Assembly: GCF_001949145.1 (NCBI RefSeq)
Contig: NW_019091633.1
Location: 156,782 to 220,781, forward strand
Length of the DNA: 64,000 bases
Source: Acanthaster planci
Lineage: Eukaryota > Echinodermata > Asteroidea > Valvatida > Acanthasteridae
Reading direction: 5' to 3'
A program made the position numbers and the translations under genes. Each line of letters starts with the position of its first letter. The first letter of the stretch is position 1. The notes below the pieces were generated by a model, which saw nothing but the letters and a program-made list of their open reading frames with translations, did not search any database and was not told the DNA's origin. Shown piece by piece: positions 1 through 10,403 of the stretch.

Positions 1-295
1 AAGACATTGTGATCATCATGTGTAATGTGATGTAAAAGTTCATTTTTTTTCAAGTGCCTATATGTTTATGCAGAGAATGTTAATTAATGTCAATTTAAAT
101 ATTTTTTTCACACTTCCTCGCCAACACATTTGGCCCTTATCTCCCACCCTTCATGGGAAATTGCTCCTGCTGATTGTGTTTACAAAATTCAAAACATGAT
201 TTAACCAGCTGGATGAGCTGCAGTCTTGACCCTACACCATTTTGAAAATGAGGACTTGTTGCTATAAAACGTTTGTCATTGCTTTTGATTTTCAG

Positions 296-582
296 TACAC
301 TCTTTTGTGGAACCAGGGAAACTGCTGCTAGATTTGCCGGAAGTCGAGATTCTCCTCTCAGAGAAATTCAACCAGGACCTGCTTGAGGAATATTTCAGCA
401 AGCAACCGGGAGCAGGTGGAGCAAATGACAATCCAACAGCTGAACAGTTTGCTCACAATATGCTGTCCTTGCATGTAGCATCTGATTGTGCCAAGGCTTC
501 CAAGAGGGGTAATTGCATGCTGCAAGATAGAGACCAAGGAGAATGTTCTATAGACAATACTCCTCTTCCACGTCGAAAGTGA
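296..582 (+). CDS. Last exon of a P-element/THAP9-like transposase
   Basis: The frame is open from a good acceptor (TTTTGATTTTCAG ends at 295) to a TGA at 580-582. The peptide contains KFNQDLLEEYFSKQ followed by GGANDNPTAEQF. This is the layout of the C-terminal part of P-element and THAP9-like transposases, where a Q-D-x-L-E-x-x-F block precedes a G-G-x-N-D-N-P block. The exon ends in a short basic tail, TPLPRRK. Transposases of this family cut and paste DNA in the nucleus. Only this C-terminal exon is visible; upstream exons would lie left of the window. No frameshift is seen, so it could be a recent copy or a domesticated gene. The family name comes from motif pattern only. Confidence 0.5.
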
Positions 583-1396
583 ATATTTCCCTTTGATCTG
601 CACTTAACACAATGCTTTGTTATTTCAGAAATGAAGGAGTCAAAAATAGAGATCATACACATTGAGACTTGGATAGCATAATATATTTACCTCAATGAAA
701 CTAATCTTTATGTAAAGACTGTACATTATCATATTTAGTTTTGACAAATACATGTATATGTATTTCAGATTTTTAGAGTCATTACATGTACATGGACATT
801 ATTGATGTTGGAAGTGCACACTTTTTCATTGGCTGTCATTTTCTAAATTTTGGAATTTTGTTACATGATTGTACATGTATTAGCTTATATTTCCTTTATA
901 TCTTAATGTGGGGAAGGTTCAACAACAGTTAAAAAATGTTCTGTATTCTTTTGAAATTGAGAATTTAGTCAGTTTCACCAGTGTCAAAACAACAGATTGA
1001 TCCAATGTGATCTTTGCGAGGTGCCTTTTCTGCCTTCTTCAAAACCTTTCCGTTATTTGCCTTTTTAAGATTCAGATATATATTTATGAAGGCCTTAGTT
1101 CGTATTTTAATCCACTTGAACATAACCATCTCTAACAATTTTCTGAAATTTCTCCATTTAATTTACCTTGCGTTATGCTACACCAATAGTTTTGCACTGG
1201 TTTGTTTGACAAAACTTGTTTACATAAAATACTCTGGATGTCCACACCACTGAAATTGTGTATATCGTCTGTGTTTAAAAAAGTTCCTATTTACAAGTTC
1301 CATACTACGAATTAAAAGATAAATCCCATCAGAAAAATGGAATAAACCACCTCGATTTTGAGTGACAATCCATTCATTTGTATACTGCAAAAATGT
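583..1396. other. AT-rich spacer, no gene seen
   Basis: Short open frames occur here, but none has splice sites, a recognisable motif or coding-like composition. Confidence 0.6.
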
Positions 1397-2930
1397 TCAA
1401 GCTGTATTTGTGACACAAACTTGCCAAGTTCTTAAAAATTTGCAAAATGTTTTTGCAGTTTCATTCTGCTGTTTTTCCCATTTCTGGTTCAGACTATAGG
1501 GTATGTAACCAGCAACATATCTCAGTACTTGTTCTTCGTCGGGAGTTATGGGTTTTATTTTGGGAGTGTTTTCTTTTTCTGGAAGATCAGCTGTGTTTTT
1601 GTCTTTGATAATCAAATACAGAATAGACTGCAATAGATACTGATAACAGATTTCAGCAAATTGTCCATTGTGGCTTATGTTGAGCGATTTCAGAAAACTG
1701 ATCCCTGTGTTTACACTTTTCAAATGGTACTGATGAAAAGCTTTCCACAGGGCATCATATGCCTCTGGTTTCAGCAGTTTTGCATCACCAGCAGTGACAA
1801 CCAACCACAGCGAAGTTACTGTAGATAAACTGAAGTTTTTAAATTCTTCAGAGCTTGTCACTTCAGTTAAGCTTACAAGTAAACTCATGACACACAGTGC
1901 TATTGGATAAGTAGCAGACTTAAACAGTTGATGTTCTTTCATTTCATCCAGAGCTGCAACTACGTCGGTGGTGACTTTTTTGTGCGCATCTCCAGCAGAG
2001 AACTTGGACTTTGGTCGTTTGACAGCTTAGAAGTTAAGATAAGAATTTTAATATTTGAAACAATATTCAGTGTTGATTCAGTCATTTTCATAACTCGCTC
2101 ATAATGAACTATAAAAGTGTGGTTCTATTATTATGACAGGTTAGTTTACCCGTTTTCCCAGCTTTCTTGACTTTCTCTTTGTGTGCCTTGGAATCGGACA
2201 CCTTTTTTCTTTTGAAACTGATGCCACTCCGGTACTGGTACTTGCATTGGATTCTGGGACATCTTCCATACTGACAGAAGCTACATCTGCAAAAATTATT
2301 ATCTGCACAAAACTATTAGTACCAGGCCTAGTATTATTTTATTTAAACACAGTATGATCACGAAGGTTTGTACTCATTTAATTTTTTAAAATAAATTGTC
2401 CTGTTCCCACAAAACTGATTGAGGCCTTGGGGCCTAAATTAAAAATTAAAAAAAAAATAAATTATTCATCAATATTCAGTCATTCATGAACATATTTAAC
2501 CATGCAGGAAATAGGGCCTTGGGCCTAACAACTTTTAAAAAACTTGAGGAGTAATTGCAAAATTCTTTCAACATGTTCAAGTAAATTTTGAAAAAAAAAA
2601 ACCTGAAGGAGAAGACCCCTATAAATGGGGGAAACTATACCTGATTTTTTAGTTGAGCTTGCAGGCCATCAACGATTACAAATCCATGAATACTACGGGA
2701 TTGTTTCTTTGTTGAGGCCAGCACAATTGTAATTTGACCAAACAATGGCGCACTGGTCGTCATCGCAAGCGATCATTTCTGATGTTGAAGCTTCATTACA
2801 AACACAGTACTAATGACCATCGTCTTCAGAGTCATTGCTGATGTCGGATAACTCATTCACATTCAAATCATCTTCAGAAAAATTGCTCACATTGCTCAAA
2901 TCGGAACCATAAACAAAATCTTCTTTGCCC
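1397..2930 (-). pseudogene. Decayed multi-exon PHD-finger gene, probably transposon-related
   Basis: Read leftwards there are three coding blocks. Block 1 (about 2930-2641) is acidic and then has a PHD-like zinc finger, YCVCNEAST then EMIACDDDQC then YNCAGL. An in-frame TAG precedes the finger, another stop follows it, and the usual W-F-H has become W-S-N, losing the histidine zinc ligand. Block 2 (2286-2150) is Ser-rich then strongly basic and has TTTTGCAG and GTAAAC splice sites. Block 3 (2025-1397) starts after CTTCTAAG and encodes about 210 residues including EEQVLRYVAGYIPYSL. That motif recurs, to my memory, in uncharacterised cnidarian and mollusc proteins that also carry PHD fingers. 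Block phases do not match perfectly, so I call it a pseudogene. No function is claimed beyond possible chromatin reading by an ancestral PHD. Confidence 0.45.
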
Positions 2931-3669
2931 TACACCGCCGTGTTGAAATGGATTTGGTAAACTGAACATGCGCAGTTGTACACCCATAATGCAACACGGT
3001 AAAGGCTGGGATGGCTTTCGTCGTGATAATTAGATTTAGATAATGGACTTGCAGTCTTCCCCCAGTTGTTTTACGACCGTGGCAAGACAGTCTGAACTTT
3101 TGATGTTCACTTTGTTCGAACTCCTTGTGTTCGTTCCTCCATACTACTACACACACCACTTACCGCACAGCGAGTGCGCAACAACCATCTAGATTACACG
3201 CATTGTACACAGTGCATTGCATTCCACACGCTGCTCTATGTTGCAACATGCCCTTGAACCGCAACTCCGAAGCACACTGCCAACTTAGTCATTTTCTCCC
3301 AAATCTTCCTCGGAGTCAATCCTACTTCCAGTCGCACACATAACCTGTACATTCAACCAACACAGACCCCCAACTCATACCATATGTGTCCCGCCAAACC
3401 ACACACCGAAAGCCTGCGTCCGGTCACTGCACAGTAAGGTCAATTACCTCCGCTCACCCTCAGTTTTATCCCATAAGAATAACGTGTAGATTTCCTAGCC
3501 ATCCAGAGACTAAGTGTTGTACACAATGCAATGTACCCAGAAGGGCTCACCCTTTCCTTTCCCTCACTGACCAAGTCCCCCCGTAGCTCACCCATGAACA
3601 GCCTTTCACCCTCCTGCTCCCAAACTTCTCGGACCTTATCGTTCTCCAGAAACTATGTCAGCGAAGACC
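2931..3669. other. C/A-rich spacer, no gene seen
   Basis: Several open frames of 60-90 codons exist, but they reflect CA-rich composition. None has a recognisable motif or supporting splice sites. Confidence 0.55.
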
Positions 3670-4073
3670 AAGTGTGTACAAAGGCCCCATAGACTTTTCT
3701 TCCGTAGACTTTCTACATGAATGAATTATTCATAACCACCCCAATCCAGTGCTCCCATTGGCTAAGACGCAGCCCCAAAAGTCTATATATAGGGACCAGC
3801 TCCAGCGGTCAGCATCGATCATTCCCGAGTGGGCAGCTTTGGAGAAACTACTCCCTGACCGTTCGTGAGTGTATAGCTCCGATAAGAACAACCTTTCTAT
3901 CACTCTCAAATAAATAGCTCATATTTGGACCAGCAGTACTTCAGTAATATCAAGCATTACTAGTAGCAGTTGGTCATTGTAAATATGGAGAAGATGTAAA
4001 TAATTCTTCGCAATAAAACTGTAGTTTGTATAAGTCAGTCCAATGACTCTTATTCTTTATGATAAGGACTCCA
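3670..4073 (+). mobile_element. Possible solo LTR
   Basis: The stretch has the order of an LTR: it starts TGTGTACAAAGG, has a TATA box (CTATATATAGG near 3783), then about 230 bp, and a polyadenylation signal AATAAAACTG near 4013 followed by a short tail. CCAAG occurs directly before the proposed start and again a few bases after the proposed end, which could be a 5 bp target duplication. The right terminus is not a clean CA, no partner LTR is present and no internal coding was seen. A cellular promoter with a short transcript is an alternative. Confidence 0.3.
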
Positions 4074-4089
4074 TACCCCAAGAGAGACA

Positions 4090-4302
4090 TTACGGTATAC
4101 TAGCTGATGCAGCCCTATCAGGTACACATGGCTAGCATAACCAATCTGCCCTCACAGGTACCCATTTACTCCTGGAAGGAGAGAGGCACATGGAAGTAAA
4201 GTGACTTGCTCAAGAATGCAACATGCTGCCACCAGCTGGATTCTAACCTCTGACCCCCTATGATCAGAAGCTACAAACCCTAACCAATAGGCCGCATGCC
4301 CC
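4090..4302 (-). mobile_element. tRNA-derived SINE
   Basis: On the minus strand it begins GGGGCATGCGGCCTATTGG, which contains an A-box-like GGCCTATTGGTTAGGG. About 30 bp later comes a B-box-like GGTTAGAATCC, giving a tRNA-like pol III promoter head. The body then reads AAGTCACTTTACTTCC and CCTCTCTCC, and the tail includes AAATGGGTACCTG. This body is familiar from SINE-like repeats in many marine invertebrates, especially deuterostomes. No coding. The 3' end is approximate. Confidence 0.6.
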
Positions 4303-4894
4303 AATAAGGTCACATGCCCCCAACATCCAAAGGCATGCCAGATTTCCCGAGGAACAGTGCTGGTTGTGAATGGTTGATGGCCTATTCCTGGGGAATTTCC
4401 GACCGATAAACCTGGCAGAGTAGTGTCGGTCATCACAGTGGAAATATCATGCTTGGAGTACCGATCAGGCCTGAGGGATCATGTGATTCACACAGAGCAT
4501 GGCTTGAGCTTACGGATCTGTATCTTGTTTTGTCACTGAAAAACTAAGAGGAGTCTTTGTGTTACACAGCCCTTTGTAAAGGAACTTGCAGTGGGTGTGT
4601 GGCTTGGGCAGCTTTTTCAGCAAGTTTCCTTGTATATGTGCACTGATATGCAAATGTTGGTAAACAGAGGTGAGTTATTTTCTGCAATGGAATGGGATTT
4701 GGGGGACAAAAATATGAAGAACAAGAAGAACAGGAAGGAGAAGAACATGGGAAAAAAACAAATAATGGCTTTTATTGCAGAAAAGCTGATGATCGGATAT
4801 CAGCTTTTAAATATTTAAGATGGGGTCAAGTTACGCATGTACTTGTTGATACGATTTCACTTCAATTTCTCCAAGTAATACATCCCAGCCTGTA
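4303..4894. other. Spacer, no gene seen
   Basis: One Lys-rich open frame (4591-4818) reflects a purine-rich stretch near 4700-4760 and has no recognisable motif. Confidence 0.5.
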
Positions 4895-5294
4895 CTTTTG
4901 TTAACGTACATGACGAACTTAGTAGTTCTGCAGCCAGAACTACTCAACTTTATGCAATGGTATAATGTCACTTACGGCATGTTTCATAGGAAGAAACTGT
5001 TCTTCTATCTATTGGACTTTACCCTGGTCAACGGCTACTGTGTCTTCTCCATGCCAGAGAAATTACGCAAAAATGAACACTGCACGATAAGCCCCTGTTC
5101 TGGGTGAAATGTTTCGCTGCTACTGTTACATCGAAGGAGGTCTCATGTGAGTTTTGAATCTCCAAAGGAGAATAGTTATTCTTTTGGGCATATTACCTCA
5201 GTGTATGGTGAATGTTAAAATGGTACATTGTGCATAATTGCCAAGAAGGGTGTCGGAACAACGAAGGCCGAAAGCAATGCCCGGCGTGAAGTGG
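4895..5294 (+). mobile_element. piggyBac transposase remnant with right terminus
   Basis: The frame 4898-5107 contains WYNVTYGMFHRKK then LFFYLLDFTLVNGYCVFSM. This resembles the late piggyBac block in which the YN-MGG region is followed by the F-F-x-L-L-D-x-x-L-V-N-A helix. About 190 bp downstream the sequence ends GCCCGGCGTGAAGTGG followed by TTAA at 5295-5298. That matches the right terminus of the family seen in full at 14987-18432. The GGVD motif is not preserved, upstream catalytic parts are missing and no left end was found. It is a decayed fragment of the same superfamily. Confidence 0.45.
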
Positions 5295-5298
5295 TTAA

Positions 5299-6691
5299 AG
5301 TTATTTCTTAAATAAGGATAATATACAAAGATTTTTGTTCATATGTAAGTCAATTCAAACTGAAATTATAGAAACCTGAATAATAGGTGTAAAGTAGAAA
5401 ATACATCGGTTCAGTGTGAAGTTGAATTTTATTTAAGGAAAGGTTTTTTAATGGAAAACTTTGTGAATTCAAAATCACCCCTAGATAATAATGGTAGGAT
5501 CCAATACAACGGCTGTTTCTGAGCATGATGATTTTTGTCCACCAAAAGTATGATTTCCACATGTTAACCCTCCCTTGTTTTAAGACATAACTCTTTTTTA
5601 CTTTTAATTAGTAATGACTCAACTATGAATGGAGTTTTAGACTTTCATCAATGTGTAAATTGACCCACGTGGGCACGGACATGAGTCGACTGTTGTGTTC
5701 CTGGATGAAGTTTTTCCATGAATCCACAATGCTACATTGTCGAGGAGGCACAGAACTCCAAGATAAAATCACTGATTACTCCTAGCTGTTGAAAACTTCT
5801 CCTTTTTGAGGGAATGAGGACCTGTCATGCCTATTTCCCACCCTGACCTCGCGGATATTGTTCGCTTATACTACGAATGCCCTTTAATCCATAGATTTTA
5901 CAAAAGATAAACTACAAGACCTTCGATTTACGCATTGAAAATGCCACCCTGTTTTTCTTGATTTTTCACAAAGCAGTTGACTTAAACATGAAACAAGTGA
6001 GTGGAATGTAAGTTGCAGTGAATATTACACACCGTAATCAGTCAATACTGTGAAATTATGAAAAAACAAACAAACAATGATGCACACCACCTTTGAGACA
6101 TTTTGGGTGTAACTGTGTACCTTTGGAAATGACGCCCTTATTTTAACAAAGTTGTTTGCAATTAATCAAATTGAGCAATGTAATCAAATAATCCACAGAC
6201 TTATTGATTTGAGTAACCAAAGCTTGCATCCACACCTGGGTTCTCCAGTAAGCACACTTACATGCATTAAGCTGTGGTTGTGTTCCGACAAGTAAAGACA
6301 ATACATACAGTACTTTATGCAAGGTGTTTGTCAGGAATCCACATCTAGCTATAAATTCAAACAGAGCAGATCGTTTCAACAATGAGGGCACTAGGAAACC
6401 ATAACAATTTAACCTCAATAGAGACAACACTCATGTGAAGAACTAGTTGGAAGAAAAGAGGGACTTAAAGCAGCACAAAACATTCTACAGTATTTGTATA
6501 ATTTTGTACAGGCATGCGTGCATATAAAAATGAAGAAATAAAATGAACCAATGACAAGTTGCATCACATACATCCAATGGCTACAAATTTGCACCTCAAG
6601 TAGTTGAGGAAAAACAAAATCAGCGAACATGTAGTGTTAAATCAATTAAAAGAAAGAAAGCTTGACATTTCTACTCCCTCTGATTACTTAC
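5299..6691. other. Spacer, possibly 3' untranslated or intronic, no gene seen
   Basis: Minus-strand frames at 6143-6430 and 6415-6630 are open but have no motif or splice support. They lie just 3' of the exon at 6692-6851 and may be intron or untranslated sequence. Confidence 0.45.
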
Positions 6692-6851
6692 TTTTAATGC
6701 TGCATCCATGTCTCTGGTTTTGCACAGCAACGAAGTGGCTGCATTAACAGACCCTTTTTGGTCATGGCTCAGTCCGGACTGGTCGCTGAAATATGAGTAG
6801 TGTTTACTGAACTGTTTCTTGATGAATGTTCCCTCCATTAATGTACTTGAC
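6692..6851 (-). CDS. Isolated internal exon of an unrecognised host gene
   Basis: This 160 bp block is bounded on the minus strand by an acceptor (GTTATACACAG) and a near-perfect donor (AAA then GTAAGT). It is open in the frame that includes STLMEGTFIKKQFSKHYSYF, followed by SDQSGLSHDQKGSV and ending LLCKTRDMDAALK. The composition is mixed and polar, like a globular cytosolic protein, and has no transposon motif. I do not recognise the family. Neighbouring minus-strand sequence at 7568-7770 could be an upstream exon of the same gene. Confidence 0.5.
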
Positions 6852-7567
6852 CTGTGTATAACACAAAATGTGTTGATAATTTTTTTAAATGTCATAAAAC
6901 ATCTGTTTACAATGTTTAATGGCTATTTATGAAACTACAGAGCTGCAAGAATGTTAATCTTTTGGAAAGTACATAGACCTCTTCATTTGTATGGATAGTA
7001 TACAGTTTGCTCAACCACAATGTATGTACATGATACTTAGGTCTACAGGGAGGAAATGAGATACATTCAAACATCGGTGGTGCAACCCCCTCCTCCCCCC
7101 TCAGCAGGTAGGGAGGGATGACAATGTCAGGATGACATCATGAAGATTTAATCTTGTGATTTTTGTAGACGTTTACACTTTTCTGCAAGTCTGATCTGCA
7201 AGTTTTGTACATCTTAACTTTGTTGCAGCACATACACGTGTACGGCTAGTGCATTTTTTTCAAAACTTAGAAATGTAGAAAAGCCTATGTTCTGCTGCAA
7301 ACAAACAAACATAGTAGCTCTCGTTTTCCTTCTTATTCTTCTTTTCTAAAGTCCTTAGACTCTGTACACATGTTTAGAGTGTGACTTCAGTCCCTTTGTA
7401 AGTAGAACTATGCACATTATTAAAAAGCACAATAAAAAAAAACAAACAAACAAACACCCCAACAAACAAAACAAAACAAACAAATAGAGGTGGTGTCTCT
7501 GTTTGGATGGACAGAACAAATGGCTTTTACATGTTTGAAATCTTTTGAGGCTTTCTTTTTTCTCAGA
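6852..7567. other. Intron-like spacer with an A/C-rich simple stretch
   Basis: No exon seen. About 7430-7486 is a low-complexity AAAC-type run. Confidence 0.5.
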
Positions 7568-7770
7568 GTTTTACAATAGAAGTTAGGGATACATGAGGGA
7601 TACGGCTGGGCATGTGGGAGCCTCAGCGGTGTAGAGGTCAGTGGGTTTGCCAGCCCTAGCTGTAGAGTTGGCTCTGCATTCTGTCGGTGAGACAGCTCCA
7701 GGTAATGATGGGGAGATGGCCCGTGCTTCGCCCTCTTCTGCTTCATGCCCTGCTGCTCTTGTTGTGTTGT
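7568..7770 (-). CDS. Weak candidate exon, unrecognised
   Basis: Two minus-strand frames are open across this GC-richer block. One reads GMKQKRAKHGPSPHHYLEL and is Pro/Leu-rich. The other is acidic (AAGHEAEEGEARAISPS). An AACAAGAGCAG acceptor precedes both. A possible donor (TATT then GTAAAA) lies at the low end. Both look like disordered protein and I cannot choose between them. It may belong to the same gene as 6692-6851. Confidence 0.22.
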
Positions 7771-8413
7771 ATGCGTGAAAGCAATTATATCTACCAATAC
7801 TCAAGTCATCACAGCAAACTTTAGAACAGACATTAACTCATTTTGTATTTTTTTCAATATCTGTCTCCGGTCAAAGTCTTGAAAAATGCTGACTAGAGAC
7901 AAAAACCACTGAAAGCCAGTTGATATATTTTACCAACATCAAATAATAAGGCTTTGACTGAAGTAAAAGGTCAATAGATTTATGTACATAACAAACAAAT
8001 AATGACCCAAAATTACTATTACTTGTTACAAAAGAAAGTTCAGGAATGTAACAAGCATTTGATGAAATATATCGAATTCTAAGTGCTTGTAATTTGACAC
8101 TGAATTACACCAACACGATGTCATTGTTCTAGGACCATTTATGCATTAAGGTCCTTCCTTGGTGTAACTTTGATGAAGTTACACAAATGCAACCAAATAG
8201 CTGACCATCAATAAAATACATGAAACTGGAGTACAAGTTTGGCATTATGAAGGGCACAGTCAATCTAAAAGGGTGTTTTCCGCAAAAAAATCAGTATTTT
8301 GGATGCCATTTTGTTTGAATTTTTGGGTAGAATGCGCTGTCTCTTCTGTTCATGTCTGTATCTTCACGTCCTGTGGACCGTCTATGTTACAAATGACCAC
8401 ATGAAAACCCGGC
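7771..8413. other. AT-rich spacer, no gene seen
   Basis: No supported feature. Confidence 0.55.
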
Positions 8414-8417
8414 TTAA

Positions 8418-8790
8418 ACCATTTCCTGCTGGGGTGCCCAGTTTCGGGCACACAGGCTTCATGCACAAAACCAAGGAGCATGAAACCAGACAAAATAGCT
8501 AGGCCTTATAACGAAAGACCATACTTGAACAAAAGACCGAACTGCTGGGAATTGCTAACATTTTGCCAGTTGTCAACAGAGGAGGAAATCCGTCATTGTT
8601 TGGAAAGATTATAATACTGTTTGTGGCATTCAGCGCAAGCAGATTACCACTGTGGACAAAAGCACTCCAGCGCTCCAGTGATGAGCGATACAATACTGCT
8701 GCATGCTAATCTGGTCCCTATTAAAAGATGCCAGCCGTGCACTGTGCCAGTTTCGAGAACAAAAGAAACTTACGTATTGGTCATGCAAGG
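8418..8790 (+). mobile_element. piggyBac-family MITE, same orientation as the 15 kb element
   Basis: TTAA at 8414-8417 is followed by ACCATTTCCTGCTGGGG, matching the family terminus CCACTTCCTGCCGGGG. Further in, ACGAAAGACCATACTTGAAC, CTGCTGGGAATTGC, GATTACCACTGTGGACAAAA and GCTAATCTGGTCCCTATT match the reverse complement of the copies at 30275-30834 and 58232-58820. The distal end has decayed beyond about 8790. It is non-coding. Confidence 0.62.
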
Positions 8791-9379
8791 GGATAAACAT
8801 AACTTATAATTTCATGTCTAGTCATAGTGCAGATCATTTGACATGGTGTTCTTTTGTAAAAGAGGCACCTTGCCTAGGTATGCAATTACAAATGACAAAA
8901 TGGAGGGCAAACAAGCACAACCTACACTTTCCAATTACACTGAAAAACTTGAAAGACGTATGTCTGTGCTTTAGGGGTGGGGTACATTGAGAATTGGATT
9001 AATAAATTTTGTACGATTGCAACTACTACGAGCTTGCCAGTAAAACACCACTGAAAAAAATTGGTCAATGAAAAGTAATGAAATTATTAGTTCAACTATT
9101 ATGACAGGGGCATCCCACTTCAAATTTAAAATTGCAAGAGCAAGCAGGAGTAAGAATGCACACGTGTTTTGGTCACTGCAGTTTTGATATGAATAATAAT
9201 TTCAACATAACACATCAAGAGTGCGTATGCTATATCTAGTTTTTGATTTTATCATTCATGCATGTGCATCACTGATTCATGGGCTTGATGGGGTAAACAG
9301 ACTGCTTGCATTAACTTCCAGTTCCAGTGTTTCAATGATTTTCAGTGCTGGTTTCTCTAAGTAGGGTGGAAACAAAAAT
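8791..9379. other. Spacer, decayed MITE tail and AT-rich sequence
   Basis: The first about 150 bp may be the eroded distal part of the MITE. No gene seen. Confidence 0.4.
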
Positions 9380-10403
9380 TTCGAAGATGTTGATTCTGAA
9401 TCCAAAACAAAGACAGAGGATGGAAAATCTTTGAGCAAAGTTGAGTCTACTTCAGATTTAGAAGACAATGTCGCCTATTTAGACTGGTTAAAAGTGTCAG
9501 TGGAGGCCAAGGGACAAATTTGGAGTGACAAATATGAAAAGTACATAGACAGGGATATGGATGAAGATCAAGCCAAGGAAAAAGCTAAAAGGAAGACTTT
9601 ATCGGCACTCAAGCAAATCTTTTTAACAAGTACAAGGATTTTTGTCAAGTTGCCTACATCTAGAAGATGATGATAGTCACCAGGATATTTTGGAAGACCA
9701 TAACCATATGCTGCTGGGTGCTTTTAAAAATGCAGTGCCTACATACGAGCAATTTCCAAGATTTTCCTTTTTCGAAATTCTTCAAAATTCATAATTTCAT
9801 TTAATGGACATTTACACCCACAAGAATGACTGTCGTGTGTGTACTCTAATCTGACATGCAACCTCCATTGATGCCCAAGTATTTCAGCCAGGCCTGCTGC
9901 CCTGGAAAGAGAGCCCAGAACTGTGAGGTGTTATGTAATTTCTTTTGTTCCCAATGAATGCCAGTGGTGTCTTTTAAAACGTGGGTGAATTAGTGTGCAG
10001 TGGTACTGTATTGCTCATCAATGGGGAGCTGGAGCACTTTTGTCCGTGGTGCTAATCCACGGGCACACTATGCTGAAAACAGTGGTATACTGTTTCAAAA
10101 CAATGATAGATTACCTCCGATAAATGCAAGCTGAAAAATGATCGCAATTCTTAGCAGCGGGTCTTCTGTTCCGAGTATGGTCTTTTGTTACAAGGCCCAG
10201 CTCTTTTGTCCATCCCAGCTATGCATACAAACTCAAGGTACCCAAAACCGGGTTCCTGGCGGCATATGGTTAAAAACAAAGTGAATAGAGGCATGGAAGT
10301 AAACAAAGCCATGACCAGAGTAATGCCTAAACACAAGGCTAAATTTGACAAATATTTTCAAGAAGAGGGATGGGCAGATAAAGAGGAAGACAGCGAAACT
10401 TAA
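9380..10403 (+). pseudogene. Unrecognised coding sequence interrupted by a MITE
   Basis: The left part (9380-9727) encodes a charged, helical stretch including LEDNVAYLDWLKVSVEAKGQ, MDEDQAKEKAKRKTL and, after small frameshifts near 9630-9645, HLEDDDSHQDILED. It ends in a TTAA at 9724-9727. The right part (10274-10403) continues with NKVNRGMEVNKAMTRVMPKH, ends EEGWADKEEDSET, then stops at TAA. Between them lies a 542 bp MITE flanked by TTAA on both sides. Removing the MITE and one TTAA gives in-frame G-A-F-K-N-K-V-N-R-G. The protein is rich in Lys, Glu and Asp and I do not recognise it; it may belong to an older transposon or to a host gene. The frameshifts argue for a pseudogene. Confidence 0.55.
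9728..10269 (-). mobile_element. piggyBac-family MITE inserted in an ORF
   Basis: It is flanked by TTAA at 9724-9727 and 10270-10273. It shares the ordered blocks of the family: CAAAATTCATAATTTCATTT, GTATTTCAGCCAGGCCTGC, ACTTTTGTCC, GGTATACTGTTTCAAAACA, TTCTGTTCCGAGTATGG and CTTTTGTTACAAGGCCC. The termini (GGTTCCTGGCGGCATATGG on the right) are more diverged than in the other copies, so this is an older insertion. It is non-coding and opposite in orientation to the 15 kb element. Confidence 0.68.
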
